Source of the DNA: Cynocephalus volans
Lineage: Eukaryota > Chordata > Mammalia > Dermoptera > Cynocephalidae
NCBI RefSeq assembly: GCF_027409185.1
Contig: NC_084462.1
Coordinates: 30,479,577 to 30,543,576, forward strand
DNA: 64,000 nt
Reading direction: 5' to 3'
Below, one piece after another: positions 1 through 11,050 of this stretch (position 1 is the stretch's first letter; each line of letters begins with the position of its first letter). The translations under genes and the position numbers were made by a program. Below the pieces are notes generated by a model. The model did no database searches and had not been told where the DNA came from. It worked only from the letters and a program-made list of their open reading frames with translations.

Positions 1-1059
1 GTGTTGAAGGGCTGTGAGAGACAGCTGATTCCTCTACAGTGAGGAGGCATAAGGGGTTCTTAGCCACAACTGAAATATCAGCCTCTCCTTACTTTTTCCT
101 CCAGAATTCCACTGTTTGATTCCAGTTCTCATTCCCTGCCAGAAAAGCAGAAACGTTAGGACTTGACTTTGAATCTGTGCTCTCTTGACCCTTGGCATTT
201 ACTTCCTCTGAAATCTTAATTTTCATACTTCCATTCAAGCACACTAAGAAGGTATTAGACCTTATTTTAAGTAGTTTGGTCTCTTAAGAAAGCATTGTAT
301 GCGCAGTGCCCAAAACAGAAGCCCTGGGACGTTAAGAAGCAAGGTTGACAACTGTGTGCAAGGAACTTTGACCGACGGAAACCCAACTACAAACTGCCCT
401 TCCAGTTCTTAACTTGTGAACAATAAGATATACACTAATGAAGACCATTGAATAACGAAAACTAGGTCACAATAACAATGCAGAAGTGACCTAAAAACAT
501 GGTGTCTTTACCTCCGTGCTGAGAAGCTAGTGGCAATTTTGTGTTTCAAGACTGTGGCATTGTTCCATATTATGTTTAGAACTGGGGTTTGTCTGATAGA
601 GTGCAGCTGAACATTTTGTCCCCTGTACCTAAGGCACAGGATGACGATGTTTATGCACACTCACTCCTCATCCAGCCCCATATAAGGAATCAATCTGGAA
701 TTATTTTTTAGAGAGGATTTGAGTTTAGCATTGCATGGGAAATGCCTATGTCAGGAATTCATGTGAGTACACTGTATCAAAACAACTATAGGGGTAAAAC
801 ACTTCACATCTCGCAATATTCTACCCCAGACGAGTGTCAGCATGTGTCACCTGATAAAGCTTTCAGAAAATAATTTGAACAATTTATCTGTAGTAATTGT
901 TTTTGCTCTTCTTATGGGAAAGATTGGAGTGACTGGCAATCTGGATCTGCCACTAAAACTTTTGTTTTCTTTCATCATCTTTCCCAAAGAAACTGAAAGA
1001 AAAATATCTGCTTCTGGTATGATCATATAATTTGGGAAAGAAACCGACCTATCTAACAA
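1..1059. other. Unassigned non-coding DNA
   Basis: AT-rich single-copy-looking sequence. The open frames are short, overlap on opposite strands and resemble no protein I know. I see no recognisable repeat, RNA gene or exon-like block. Confidence 0.5.
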
Positions 1060-1165
1060 GCACTGCCTTCTTCAAATAATGAAATGGAAGCCCAGAGAGT
1101 ATAAACAGTGTGTCCAAACACTGAGACAGGCAGCGGCAGAACCAAGCTTAGAACCTGCTGAGTGA
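1060..1165 (-). repeat. MIR SINE fragment (antisense)
   Basis: The order 'gaaatggaagcccagagag', a degraded linker, then 'ggcagcggcagaacc' and 'agaacctgctga' matches the antisense MIR core and tRNA-like part (gaaactgaggcccagagag ... ggcagagccaggattcgaaccc). It is a heavily diverged, partial copy. Confidence 0.45.
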
Positions 1166-1754
1166 CAAAAAGCAGTGTTCAGATGAGACAGTGCATAATT
1201 CCAAGAGGGAAATAAAAGTTAAGGTTTCATCTGGTTTATATCTGGTTTAATGTGGGTGGGAAAAAAACCACAGTTTCTCATATTTAAAAATAAAACCTTT
1301 TAAGTAGGCAAGAAAATTGGTATGCTCTTAAAAACGAGGACAGGAATCCCAAATTTTATACCAGTTCAACATATGAAATCTCAGATTTAAATATTATGAA
1401 GCAATATCCAGTAGTATGTAATTACCCAAAAGGTCACATTTGTAAAATTTTAAATATCTAAATAACAGATTATAAAGGGTATCAATATCATACAATTTTG
1501 AGCATCTTAAGTGTATTCTTAGGACAAATTACATCTTGGCACTTGCTGCAATAGAAAAGGCTCTTCAATAGAACTCAACAGACTTTGGTTTGAGTCCTGG
1601 GTTAGCCACAACGGGGCTCCTTGCTGCTGGTTTCTTCCTTTGAGTGAAGGCTTCTAGTAAGCCTTAGGACTTTCATCATATCCATTATTGTCATTGTCTC
1701 TCTATCCTTTGTCTCAGTCTTTCTGAGGCAGGACAGAATAGGGACACGCCCCAG
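1166..1754. other. Unassigned AT-rich DNA
   Basis: I recognise no repeat or gene here. The stretch from about 1200 to 1520 is very AT-rich and the last 200 bp, before the LTR, is mixed sequence. Confidence 0.4.
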
Positions 1755-2432
1755 TGAGGCTGCTCATAAATATTCAGACTGGATCAGCACTAGCAGTCAA
1801 TAAACCCGTAAGGCACTGGCAACAGCTTAACCACCCTACCAATCAGCATGCTGCACCTGGAATTTGCAGATCACAAAAACTGCTACACCTGCACACCAGG
1901 AGGAATGAAAGTGCAGAGGACCACCATCCAAGTTTCCAACCACGATGCTAGACCAGAAGAAACTGCTACACCTGCACACCAGGAGGAATGAAAGTGCAGA
2001 GGACCACCATCCAAGTTTCCAACGACGATGCTAGACCAGAAAGGATAAAGTTAAAGGAAAAGTGACTCTGCTGCGCAAGACCAAAAAACTTCAGAAACTC
2101 AGAGATGCATGACAGGAAGCTGATGCGACCTCATATCAGCCTATTAGACCTTAATTACCTCAGATCCACACCCCCACAGCTGAATATTCCTCCCTTAATT
2201 AGGATAGAGAAATACCCGCATCCCAGGACAGCATATAAACACTCCCCTTAAGAATCTACGGGCATTCCTCCCTCGCAGAGACACCTGTGCACCTTTCGCA
2301 TTTACTTTTCACTTTCCACTAAAGTCCCATTGATTGAATGTTCTGTCTGTCTATCCCTCTTCTTTTGCTCAGTCCCATGAAAGGTTCTCCTCCATGGTTT
2401 GATCAAGAACCTGGAACTGCTGTCCAGTAACA
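1755..2432 (+). mobile_element. Solo retroviral-type LTR, sense, with internal 83-bp duplication
   Basis: The proposed element starts with TG (1755) and ends with CA (2432). It has a TATA-like box (catataaa, about 2233-2240) about 200 bp before its 3' end, which suits a U3-R-U5 layout. A related, inverted copy at 63559-64000 matches from about 2037 to 2432 and shares the terminal 'gtaaca', which fixes the 3' edge. The 5' edge is less sure because I see no matching short target duplication. No primer-binding site or internal retroviral coding follows, so it looks like a solo LTR. The ERV class cannot be settled by eye. Confidence 0.65.
1878..2042 (+). repeat. 83-bp tandem duplication inside the LTR
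   Basis: Copy 1 (1878-1960) and copy 2 (1961-2042) both begin 'aactgctacacctgcacacc'. They differ at one clear site (c at 1941, g at 2024) plus the last base or two. The near-identity means the duplication is much younger than the LTR's divergence from its sister at the window end. Confidence 0.9.
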
Positions 2433-2479
2433 TTTTGGAGAAAAAAATTGAATCATGCACTTTTGATCAAGAAAGGGCC

Positions 2480-2590
2480 ATAATGATCATATAATCAAGC
2501 ATTTTTATTTTACAGTTGAAGAAACTGAGACCCAGAAATATTAAGTGACTCTCTCATGGCCCACTGAGAACAAGACACCCTGGAGGACAG
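2480..2590 (-). repeat. MIR SINE fragment (antisense)
   Basis: 'ttttacagttgaagaaactgagacccagaaatattaagtgact' is, in pieces, the antisense MIR core (tttacagatgaggaaactgaggc...agaggttaagtgact), followed by degraded sequence. Confidence 0.7.
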
Positions 2591-4139
2591 TTTCGTTGCC
2601 TTTCTTCTTCCATTAGCTTTCCCATCCTCTTTACCATTTTGAGGAATTCTATGCATTGTGGAAGTTAAAAGGCAGTGCCTGATCTGAAACCTAGGCTTCC
2701 CTTTTAAAAGTCTATGCTCTTTTCAAGGACCTTTCTTTCATTGTCTCTGTATATCACATTGTCTCTCTACTTTTACTAGTTGTGATTTCTGGAAAAACTC
2801 AGCATCAACACCTTTCTGTGAAAGCACACATTTGATTTCACAAAAGGAGGAACGTGGAAAATAAGACTCCAAAGTCAAAATTTCACTTTATGAAAATGTT
2901 ATAAAGTTTGAGGGGAAAACTGAAAATTCAGATGAAAGTTGACAACAGGGGTACATTGCCAATATGTGACAATCACAGCCCTGCTGGTGGCTTAGGCTGG
3001 GGGGTTGGGGGTTTCTGTTCTGCTTTTGGAAGGTCCCACCTCTTTACACCAGCATTGAATTTGATCAAATTTTCTAGGTGAGGCATTTAGATGACTATGA
3101 AAACATAGCTTTAGCTTCTTAAGTTGATGTGTTTCTTGGGTGGATTGGCTGTAATTTGCTTTCCCTGTTTCTTAAGTGGGTTGTCCCTATGTCTCCCCCA
3201 ATATATTCATTTTCCTACCACTTCAACTCTCCCAATCACTCTTCAGTGCTTTGGCATTTATTGCTAATAAAAATAATAATACTTATCATCTGAAAGTTAG
3301 TAGTACAGATTGAAAGTTTTATGAACATTATTTTTACTTGGATTTATGTCACTCTCTCCTTCAAGCAAAGAATAAATAAATAAAAGTACTTGATCAAATT
3401 TATAACCTACTCGAATTCAGAGATTTCTGAATAGGAAACAGACCAGAATACTTAGCCAAGATTAACTTAACTAAAAAATCAAAACTTTGCATACGGGTCT
3501 TTGAAGAAAGACGTTAGTCTTTTGAGAATGTGTCCATACGTGAAATGTGAAGTGGGTAACGAGGGCAATTACCTCTGTGCCAGAGGCCTTGCAGCTTTAC
3601 CTGATCCCAGAAATGCTCAGGTAACAAGGGCAAAGGGGGTTTCTGGTCTCAATAATATCCTAATAACTGTTTCAATTCTCTTCTTCCTTGTGAGTGTAAA
3701 GATCTGGGCTAAAAGGCTTTAAAAAACAGGCTGAAAAGGTTTCTTTCCCAGACATGAAATAGATTTTACAAAAGAAACTTCTGGCAAACTGAATGTAAGT
3801 AAATCAGAAACATATGGACTATGTTTCCCTCAAAATACCCATGGGTTTGAAGGCCCAGAAAACACATAAAAAGTAAAGGGAAACTGTTTTCCAAAGCTGA
3901 GCTTATTTGAGAAGTTGCATGCTGCCCCAGAAAGCCTGGCTCGACTCGCCCAGCACAGGGGATGCAGCCCACCACCTTCTACCAGGATGACATGATTTAC
4001 AGCCCCTTGTCCTGTACCTATGGGTGTGAATGAGAAAACCACCACTCAGCGCTTCTCATCCTGAAGACATGACTTCATAGCTCCTCTGCAACCATCTGTA
4101 GTGAATGTTTACACAGCCTGTTTCTGCTCTTGAGGGCCT
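2591..4139. other. Unassigned non-coding DNA
   Basis: Mixed to AT-rich sequence with a small A/T-rich run near 3265-3283. The open frames are under 75 codons and look random. I recognise no gene or repeat. Confidence 0.4.
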
Positions 4140-4330
4140 CTCGTGCTACACTGTCAGGCTGGCGCAAGCATACATTTACTGAGCGCTTAGCATGTGCCCC
4201 ATGGGGACATAAAACAAAGAACTGACAATCAGATACCAGCCCAGAAGGTGAATTATAGACTCCAAACTGGAAGGCCCTTAAAGATTCCTGAGTTTCTCTT
4301 TCCACCCTGTGTGGGAATTACAGCTACAGC
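4140..4330 (-). repeat. MIR/L2-like fragment (antisense)
   Basis: 'atttactgagcgcttagcatgtgcc' resembles the common 'tttattgagcgcttactatgtgcc' block of antisense MIR and L2. The rest is too diverged to decide between them. Confidence 0.35.
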
Positions 4331-4371
4331 TTGTATTCCTAATAGTGGGAGGAAAATTCACAAAATAACTT

Positions 4372-4530
4372 GAATGGCAAGAACACAGTTTGGAGAGTCA
4401 GAAGACCTGATATCAGGTCCCAGAAACACCCTGATTGTAGACCTGTCACTTGATCCCTCCAGGTCTCAGTTTCCTCATCAATTCAGTGGGAACAATAGTC
4501 AAATCATTTATCAGGGTTGCCAAGGATGTC
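4372..4530 (+). repeat. MIR SINE (sense)
   Basis: The order 'tttggagagtcagaagacctg', 'gacctgtcacttgatccctccaggtctcagtttcctcatc', then 'cagtgggaacaatag' matches the sense MIR core (cttgggcaag...tctcagtttcctcatctgtaaaatggg). Confidence 0.65.
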
Positions 4531-5074
4531 TCAATATAAATTATATCTTCCTCCTCCTCTAGGCCCTAAATAAGTAGAAAAACAATACAAAGAGTAAGAT
4601 GGAAGCCAGAATTTTCACCTTTATTCCTGAGAGAAGCCAGGTTGAACAACGGCACAGAATGAGAGAGATGGGCCACCCACCTGAACCCCAGAATGAGGCA
4701 GATGGCCTGTTCAGTCCCAGGCCACACTGGGCGGGAACAGGCCTGCACACATTTGGAGGTGAGAAGGCTGTCAAATTAAGGTTTAGGGCTTGGAAGGGCA
4801 GAGGAAAACTCAGACCATCCATGGGAAGCTCATCCAAAGAGGAAATAGGAGGGCTGAGCTTAGCTGAGCACATCCCGATTATTCTCCCAGACTAGCAGTC
4901 AGATGAATCCTTCTGCTCCCATGAAAGGGGTGATGAATGGGCAGGGAACAGCCAAAGGTGACCTAGATGGGAATATCAGGAGTAGAAGAGTGAGCTACAT
5001 AAGATAAAGCATGTGAAATCTCTCTTGCAAACTGCAAAACGTTGTGTACATTTTATGCCTCCACTCAATCCACC
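4531..5074. other. Unassigned non-coding DNA
   Basis: Two overlapping opposite-strand open frames of about 100 codons lie at 4559-4895. Neither has recognisable domains, and overlap of this kind is expected by chance. Confidence 0.4.
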
Positions 5075-5425
5075 TACACTTATTGAGCCTCTACTATTTG
5101 CTCAGTCCTTTCACTAGCTTCCAGGAAATTTAGATTGAATAAGACATTGTTCATTTATTTAAGATTACAGTCTAGCTAGAGAAACAAAGAAGCTCAAGAT
5201 TACAGTATACAGTAAGTGTGCTAAGACGCTGAGGTCTGTCCAAGGTGAGACAATCATACGGGGAAGGGGCAGCTCATTGGAAGGATGGCCAGGTTAAAGC
5301 TTCTTGTGGAAATGACACTGGACTACTGAGGCCTGAAGAACACAAAGGAACCAGGCAGTAAGGAAAAGTGGGGGCTGAGTGGCTTTCAAAGCAGAAGGAA
5401 GTCCATCTGGAAGAAGGCTCAAAGG
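5075..5425 (-). repeat. L2 LINE 3' end (antisense)
   Basis: It begins with the antisense L2 3'-end signature ('cacttattgagcctctactatttgctcagtcc') and runs into the typical antisense body: '...cagtctagctagagaaacaaag...' and 'actgaggcctgaagaacacaaagg'. Confidence 0.6.
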
Positions 5426-5629
5426 AAAAAAATGGGATATTTCAGAAAACTGAAAGTCATTTTGCATCGCTGTGAGAGAAATTGCCTAATGTTATGGAAA
5501 ATCATCAGAAAAGAGCATTACAATCTAAACCAACACAGCACTGTAAGCATAAGAAAACAGTACAGGAATGACCTAGACAGGATGAGTACTACATCCTTTC
5601 TTAAATGCAGCAAAGTACACAGGTAGAAA

Positions 5630-5885
5630 TAAGACCAAACAAGGAGGGAAAATTTTTAACTGACTTCAGTAATTCTATTTCTATAGAAAATTGGATTACT
5701 TAAGAAAGGGTGTGTGTGTGTATGCATGCATGTGCTATAAGTGAGGTCTGAAAAGATGCATCCCAAAATGTTAACAGTGGCTATATCTGGTTGGTGAAAT
5801 TACTAATTACTATTTTTGCTTATCTTTATTTTCTATCATAAATATTTGTTATTTTTATAAAATAACCAATAAAACTGACCTGCTC
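5630..5885 (+). repeat. L1M 3' UTR fragment (sense)
   Basis: 'gatgcatcccaaaatgttaacagtggctatatctggttggtg' followed by T-rich 'tatctttattttctatc' is the familiar 3' UTR block of old mammalian L1 elements. It holds a short TG microsatellite (5710-5722). Confidence 0.5.
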
Positions 5886-6164
5886 ACAAAAGGTTTACTA
5901 TGTAAATTTCCCTTCAGAATAGAAAACCAAGTGTTTGGTTCTCTTGTATAATATTTCTGGTTCTTTCCAGCAATCAATAATCAGGTCGAATGGCCCCAGG
6001 TTTCATGGGCCCTAGTTCTGCTTCTCCCACACCTCAGTTATGATCTTTGAAAACATTCACAGCGAACATTGTAAATACAGTGATACAATAACTCCCTGGT
6101 CCCCACTGGCAGGATACACTCAATTGCAAGCTCAGGAGAGAAGTCACATTCCCTCTCATCTTTT

Positions 6165-6310
6165 CTTCATTCATGTATTTATTCAGTGGTGTTTATTGAG
6201 GCAGGCCCTGTCCTAGGTGCTGAGTGTAAAAGAGTGAGCAGAGAGACCGAGCCTGACCTCGTGTGACTTACTGAAGCAGAGAGCTATGGAATACCCACGT
6301 ATTACACCCT
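6165..6310 (-). repeat. L2 LINE 3' fragment (antisense)
   Basis: 'tatttattcagtggtgtttattgag' then 'ggccctgtcctaggtgctgagtg' and 'gagcagagagaccgagcctgacctcgtg' is the antisense L2 3' end. Confidence 0.55.
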
Positions 6311-6389
6311 GCAGAGAAGACTAAGTATCAGTACATACTCCTGCAAGCACTGTGGTCTCATTTTGTTTCCTCTGAGTTTCCACAGTTAA

Positions 6390-6970
6390 ACATGTCTGTG
6401 TCAACCCAAATTATATTTTTTAGATATACAAGTGAATATTTTTTCTTTTTATTTAACCTAAATACTATATATACAATGCAAGCTATACACATTCCACTGG
6501 ACTTTGCTTTTTTTTTTTTTTTTTTTTTTTTTTTGTCTTTTTCGTGACCGGCACTCAGCCAGTGAGTGCACCGGCCATTCCTATATAGGATCCGAACCCG
6601 CAGCGGGAGTGTCGCTGCGCTCCCAGCGCTGCACTCTCCTGAGTGCGCCATGGGCTCGGCCCTGGACTTTGCATTTTTCACTTAAAATATATCTTAATTA
6701 TATTATATCAGTAAATGCTCTATTTTACACAGGAGCAAGTTTAAGTGTATTTCTAAAAGTGAAATGTGCATTTGTGATTTTGATGGACATTTCTAAACTG
6801 CTCTCTATAAACGTTGTTCCAATGTACTCTCCCCCAGTACCTGCTGTCCGGTAGCTTCCCTAACCCAGCATGCTGTCAAATTCTTGATCTTTGCCCAACC
6901 AAATACGTAAAAAATGATATCTCATTTTCATTTTCATTTGCGTTTCTATTGTGAGTGCAGAATATGCTTG
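6390..6970 (-). repeat. L1M 3' UTR (antisense), host of a CYN SINE
   Basis: After the SINE, 'gttgttccaatgtactctcccccagtacc', 'catgctgtcaaattcttgatctttgcccaacc' and 'aaaaaatgatatctcattttc' match the antisense 3' region of old L1 elements. Sequence before the SINE (from about 6390) is probably the same copy. Confidence 0.55.
6497..6672 (-). mobile_element. CYN-type tRNA-derived SINE, shortened dimer form, with target duplication
   Basis: The element body is 6508-6661, transcribed toward lower coordinates and ending in a 27-nt A tail (T run 6508-6534). An 11-bp direct repeat, 'ctggactttgc', flanks it at 6497-6507 and 6662-6672. Reading the minus strand, it starts 'gggccgagcccatggcgcactc' and has a tRNA-like B box (ggttcggatcc, complement of 6588-6598), then 'tatataggaatggccgg' and a short second-unit remnant 'ccggtcac' before the tail. 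The family is known to me as CYN, a tRNA-Ile-derived SINE described from colugos. Compared with the copy at 59.7 kb it lacks about 42 nt of the second unit. Confidence 0.85.
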
Positions 6971-7204
6971 CACGGAATTAAAGAGCCATTTTGCTAAAAG
7001 CCTGTTTACTGCTAACAAACACAATCTCTTTAAGAGACAAGAACTGCAGCTGCTCCAGAAAAGGAAAAAAACAACACGCCACAGCAGGCAGTATGGCCTG
7101 TTCTCAACTACTCCCTGGGAGCAGTTGCCTGTGCTCCCACCTGTAACCCAAGTGTTCACAAGCTGCTTTCGGGACCACAGCAGAGAAACCTCAGAGGAGA
7201 AGGA

Positions 7205-7400
7205 AAAGTGTGTGTGCTTGCTGTGCTCCAGGAACCAAGCCTTACACATACTCGCATTTAATCCTCCTAACATTTTTAATCCACGATGCCTAAAGTGCCT
7301 GTCCAAACTCACATAGATTATAAGTGGCAGATGAAGAAGGAATTGAGCCCAGGTCTAAACTGCAACGCCCAGATTTTGGGCACTGCACTGCCTCCTGCTG
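7205..7400 (-). repeat. MIR SINE (antisense)
   Basis: 'cgcatttaatcctcctaacattttt', 'actcacatagattataagtggcagatg' and 'gaattgagcccaggtctaaactgc' follow the antisense MIR order: atttaatcctcacaac, cacacagctagtaagtggcagag, attcgaacccaggt. Confidence 0.65.
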
Positions 7401-8685
7401 TGCTGAGGCACTTAAGGTCCATCTGCCTGCGCCCTGAGATTTACATGCTAAGAGGCTGTCTTTGGACTTTAATCATGACCTTCTACATAGAAGTATGCTA
7501 CAGCGCTGCCCATCTATGGAGCCCAAATGTAGGTCTTGACAAGATTTCTAAAAATCCCAGCTTCCCTTAAGACTCACCTGTCACCTAAGACTCGACATTA
7601 TATTAGCTTATAGCATTATTGAAGATACCCATATCACAGGTACCAGGAATTGCTCAGAGATTTAAATATTGTTAATAAGACCCAAAAATAACAAGGCTGG
7701 GAATTGGTGCACGTATCGCAGAGCTGCACAGTTTAGCTCGCAAGGTAACCTGGAGGATCTCATATGTGCGGGCTGGTGACCCACCATGGGCTGGGGCACA
7801 GCCAAGCCCTACACAGTGCCTTGAGAGAACCATATTTGACAACTGTAAAGGTCCAGATAACAATTTTAGATGATGACATTTCATGGCTTCACATCGGTGT
7901 TCCTGACACAAATATGAAGCAAAACAATGGGAAAAGAGTCTCTCAACCAGACGTTGGGTAATAGTTAGGAATCTGTTCAGACAAACTAATTTCCTCCAAT
8001 GGTATGGTGGGGTGAAGAGTCAGTAAGAGGAAATGTCTTGAGAGAACATGTTTTTCAAAAAACCTATGTAAGTGAGCTTCCATGCAACCCTCTCTGTATG
8101 CAGAGAGCCCTACAGTGGGGCTACTCAGGGTGTGGTCTGAGGACCATTTGCTACTGGACCACAAGATAATTACATTAATTTGGAATAAGCATTCAGAAAC
8201 TTTTACAGCAATTTGGCAGAGTAATTTTATGTCTGTTGAATCCAATAATAAAAAAGGGAGCTTGTAAAATTTTTTTATTAAAGCCATTAAAGTGAAGAAT
8301 TCCTTTGACTTGTGACAAGTGCTCACAAAATAGGGGTCGTAGTTACTCAGAATAAGGAAGCCCAGACATCCTATTGCATAATGAAGGATTTCCAGGGACC
8401 CCTATGTGCCCAGTGGTGCAGAAGCCTTCATGGTGGGTCAGTACTACCATCTGCCACACTTCCCTAAAAAGGGCTTTGGCAAACCTTGAAACCACCACCA
8501 GGACAACCATCGCCCAACTGTTGCTATTGGAGTTTGCATTAAAACTGTGCAAAATAGCTTCTTTGGAGAAAAACTTCTATTCACCGTTTCAAGAGAGGGC
8601 AGAGCAAAAGCCTCTGAGAAAATAATTGTGGAATTATGTCACATACTCCAGAAATCTGTATCCAAAACATTGGGGCAGCCAAATT
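7401..8685. other. Unassigned DNA; possible MER5/MER58-like trace
   Basis: No gene is visible. At about 8115-8165, 'gggctactcagggtgtggtctgaggacc' resembles the terminal block of small non-autonomous hAT elements (cagtgtggtccgtggacc). It is too short to be sure. Confidence 0.35.
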
Positions 8686-8689
8686 CCAG

Positions 8690-9010
8690 AGAGCCATCAA
8701 GAATTCCTAAGGATATGCTCAGTGAAATAAACCAGACACAAAAGAACAAGTATTGCATGATTCTGCACGCAGGGGCTGGAAGGAGGGGAGATGGGGAGCT
8801 ATTGTTTGCTGGGTGTAGAGTTTCTGTTTGGGAGGATGAAAAAGTACTAGAAATGGGTGATGGTTGCACAACACTGTGGATGAACTTAATGCCACCGAAT
8901 TGTGCACTTAAAAATGTTTAAAATGGCAAAACTTTATGCCTAATTTACCACAATAAATAAATACAAATTAAAATGGCAAAACTGTATGCCTATTTTACCA
9001 CAGTAAATAA
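8690..9010 (+). repeat. L1M 3' end (sense) with duplicated tail
   Basis: 'gctcagtgaaataaaccagacacaaaagaacaagtattgcatgattc' encodes the familiar end of L1 ORF2 in degraded form. The L1M 3' UTR follows ('gatgaacttaatgccaccgaattgtgcacttaaaaatg'). The last block, 'aaaatggcaaaact(t/g)tatgcc...', occurs twice (about 8919-8965 and 8970-9013). Confidence 0.7.
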
Positions 9011-9024
9011 ATAAGAATTCCCAA

Positions 9025-9413
9025 GTATCTGAGTTTTCTGTTGCTTATAACAGAGTGCCTGAAACTGGGTAAATTTATAAAGAAACAGAATTTATTTCTT
9101 ATAGTTTTGGAGGCTAGGAAGTCCAAGGTTGAGGGGGTGCATCTGGTGAGGGCTTTCTTACTGGTGCAGACTCTGTGGGGTCCTGAGATGGCACAGGGCA
9201 TCACGTGGCGAGAGGGCAAGAGTGTGCTCATGTTCTAGCTTAGGTCTCCCTCTTATAAAGCCACCAGTTCCACTCCCATGATAACCCATTAATCTATTCA
9301 TGAGAGCAAAGCCTTCACAATCCAATCACCTCCTAAAGGCCCTATCTCTCAGCACTGCCACTTTGGGGAGTAAGTTTAACATAGGTTTTGGAGGGGACAT
9401 TCAAACTATAGCA
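9025..9413 (-). mobile_element. MST-type ERVL-MaLR LTR (copy A, antisense)
   Basis: The antisense MaLR landmarks are present in order: 'gttttctgttgcttataacagagtgcctgaaactgggtaa', 'ttggaggctaggaagtccaag', 'gcatctggtgagggctttctt', 'ataacccattaatctattcatgagagc', 'ttttggaggggacattcaaactatagca'. It is a solo LTR with no internal region, inserted directly behind an L1M tail. Confidence 0.85.
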
Positions 9414-10634
9414 CCAGGGTACTTTCTGAGTACTGGTTGCTTTTTTAAAAACATAGACAAACAAACAAACAAAAACCCACAGGGGTCATCCCATTTGGGT
9501 CCAGTTAGTGTACCTGTAAACCAAAATTATACATTTTGCTCTGGGGAAAAGACTCGGGGGGAAAAAGCCACATTGTTCCAAAAAAAGCAGTCAGGAATTC
9601 TACCAGTATTAAAACTACAGTGACTCTCTGTGTCATTTGACACTCCCCATCGAACAACATCTTATTGAAATTTTCCTCACTTTCATGCAAAATCTGTCTC
9701 CTCCCTGATTGTCCGAGCTGACTCAGGAGATCAGACTGGCTGGGTGAGACCCCACCATGTGTGCAGACCTCCCAACGCTCTGCATGTGGTGAGGAGGTTA
9801 TCATTCAATTCTATTTTTTGTTGGAGAGATATAGGTAAAAGTTCCCTTTTATAGAGTCTCCAAACAAACTCTCAACCAACTCTTCTCCATAAATCTCAGC
9901 AGCTGTGTGTTCTGGGACTCCTACATCTTTGCCCATTCCGCTGGTTCACCTTTAAAATAGATGATTGCCAAGTATGCATTCTCCAGCTCCTCCTTGTCTT
10001 TACATATCCTCTCCTGGCTAAGCTGTCTACCTTCCCAACTTCGGTCAGCCAGTCTTTCTCACTATGATTTTGACCTTTTTCTTCCCAGCCCACATTTCTG
10101 ACTGCCTACTGGAGTCCCACAGACACTTAGAGCTCAGCCTTATCAGACATTCACCATCTTTCGTCCTCAACCCAACCCTGCTCCAGCAGGACGCATGTTG
10201 GCAAACCACACGTCCGCCCATCCTCCCAGGGACCCAAGCTGGGAAGCCCTTGCCTTCTGGTTTTCCTTCCCTCAGTGCATCTGGCATATGCCCTGATTAG
10301 ATTATTCCTCAGCCCATCTGAAGTGTCAGAAATCAAAGCAATAGTTGATCATTTTCTGCAAACACTAGAATGTAATAGTTCCAAGGACCTCGAATCACCA
10401 CAAACCAGAGGTTGGTAAAAGCTCCAGTGTGGGTAGCTGGAACTTGTCTAGAATTCAATAATGGGCATCCAGAAGCTGGAGATGCCCCACCTTTCTGCCA
10501 AACCTAAGGATGTCACCCCTAATGCTTAGAGGATGGCGTGGCAATTACAATATGTTGTGCCAGCATTATGAGCTAGAGATCAGCACTATGTAAGAAAAAG
10601 GAGTTGGAGCCTTTGCAGGAGAGGATGGGGACAG
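9414..10634. other. Unassigned DNA
   Basis: Apart from a (CAAA)n run at about 9459-9474, I recognise nothing. The pyrimidine-rich stretch 9840-10300 may be a very old LINE trace, but I cannot name it. Confidence 0.35.
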
Positions 10635-11050
10635 CTCTTCGATCTCTCATCATGTACTGAGCACCACTTATGTGCCAAGCACTGTGCTAAGGAGCTAGAG
10701 ACAGAGAACCAAGCCACAGTCCTTCAAAGAATTCCCAGTCCAAAGAAGAGACACAAAATTACAATACAGGTGGTCTTGCTTCACTAGAAATGCACACAGG
10801 ACACTAGGAACTACTCCCAACACAGTTGGGAACTTGGGTGGGGTGCTGGAGACTGTGGGTGACTTCACAGAGAATGGCACTTCTGAGGTGTGAGCTGGGA
10901 TTTAAAGGATAATGAGAGAGTGCCTTGCAGAAAGGGGTCTTTGAGGAAGAAGAACCACACATGCAAAGTTAAGATGGCAAAAGGGAACTTGGGTTTTTAG
11001 ACCATGAAGGGGAATGGCAGGAAATGAGGCTAGAGAGATGTCTGAGGCCA
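10635..11050 (-). repeat. L2 LINE 3' region (antisense)
   Basis: 'catgtactgagcaccacttatgtgccaagcactgtgctaaggagctagagacag' is the antisense L2 3' end. It is followed by antisense body text such as 'cagtccaaagaagagacacaaaattac' and 'cttctgaggtgtgagctgggatttaaagg'. Confidence 0.7.
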
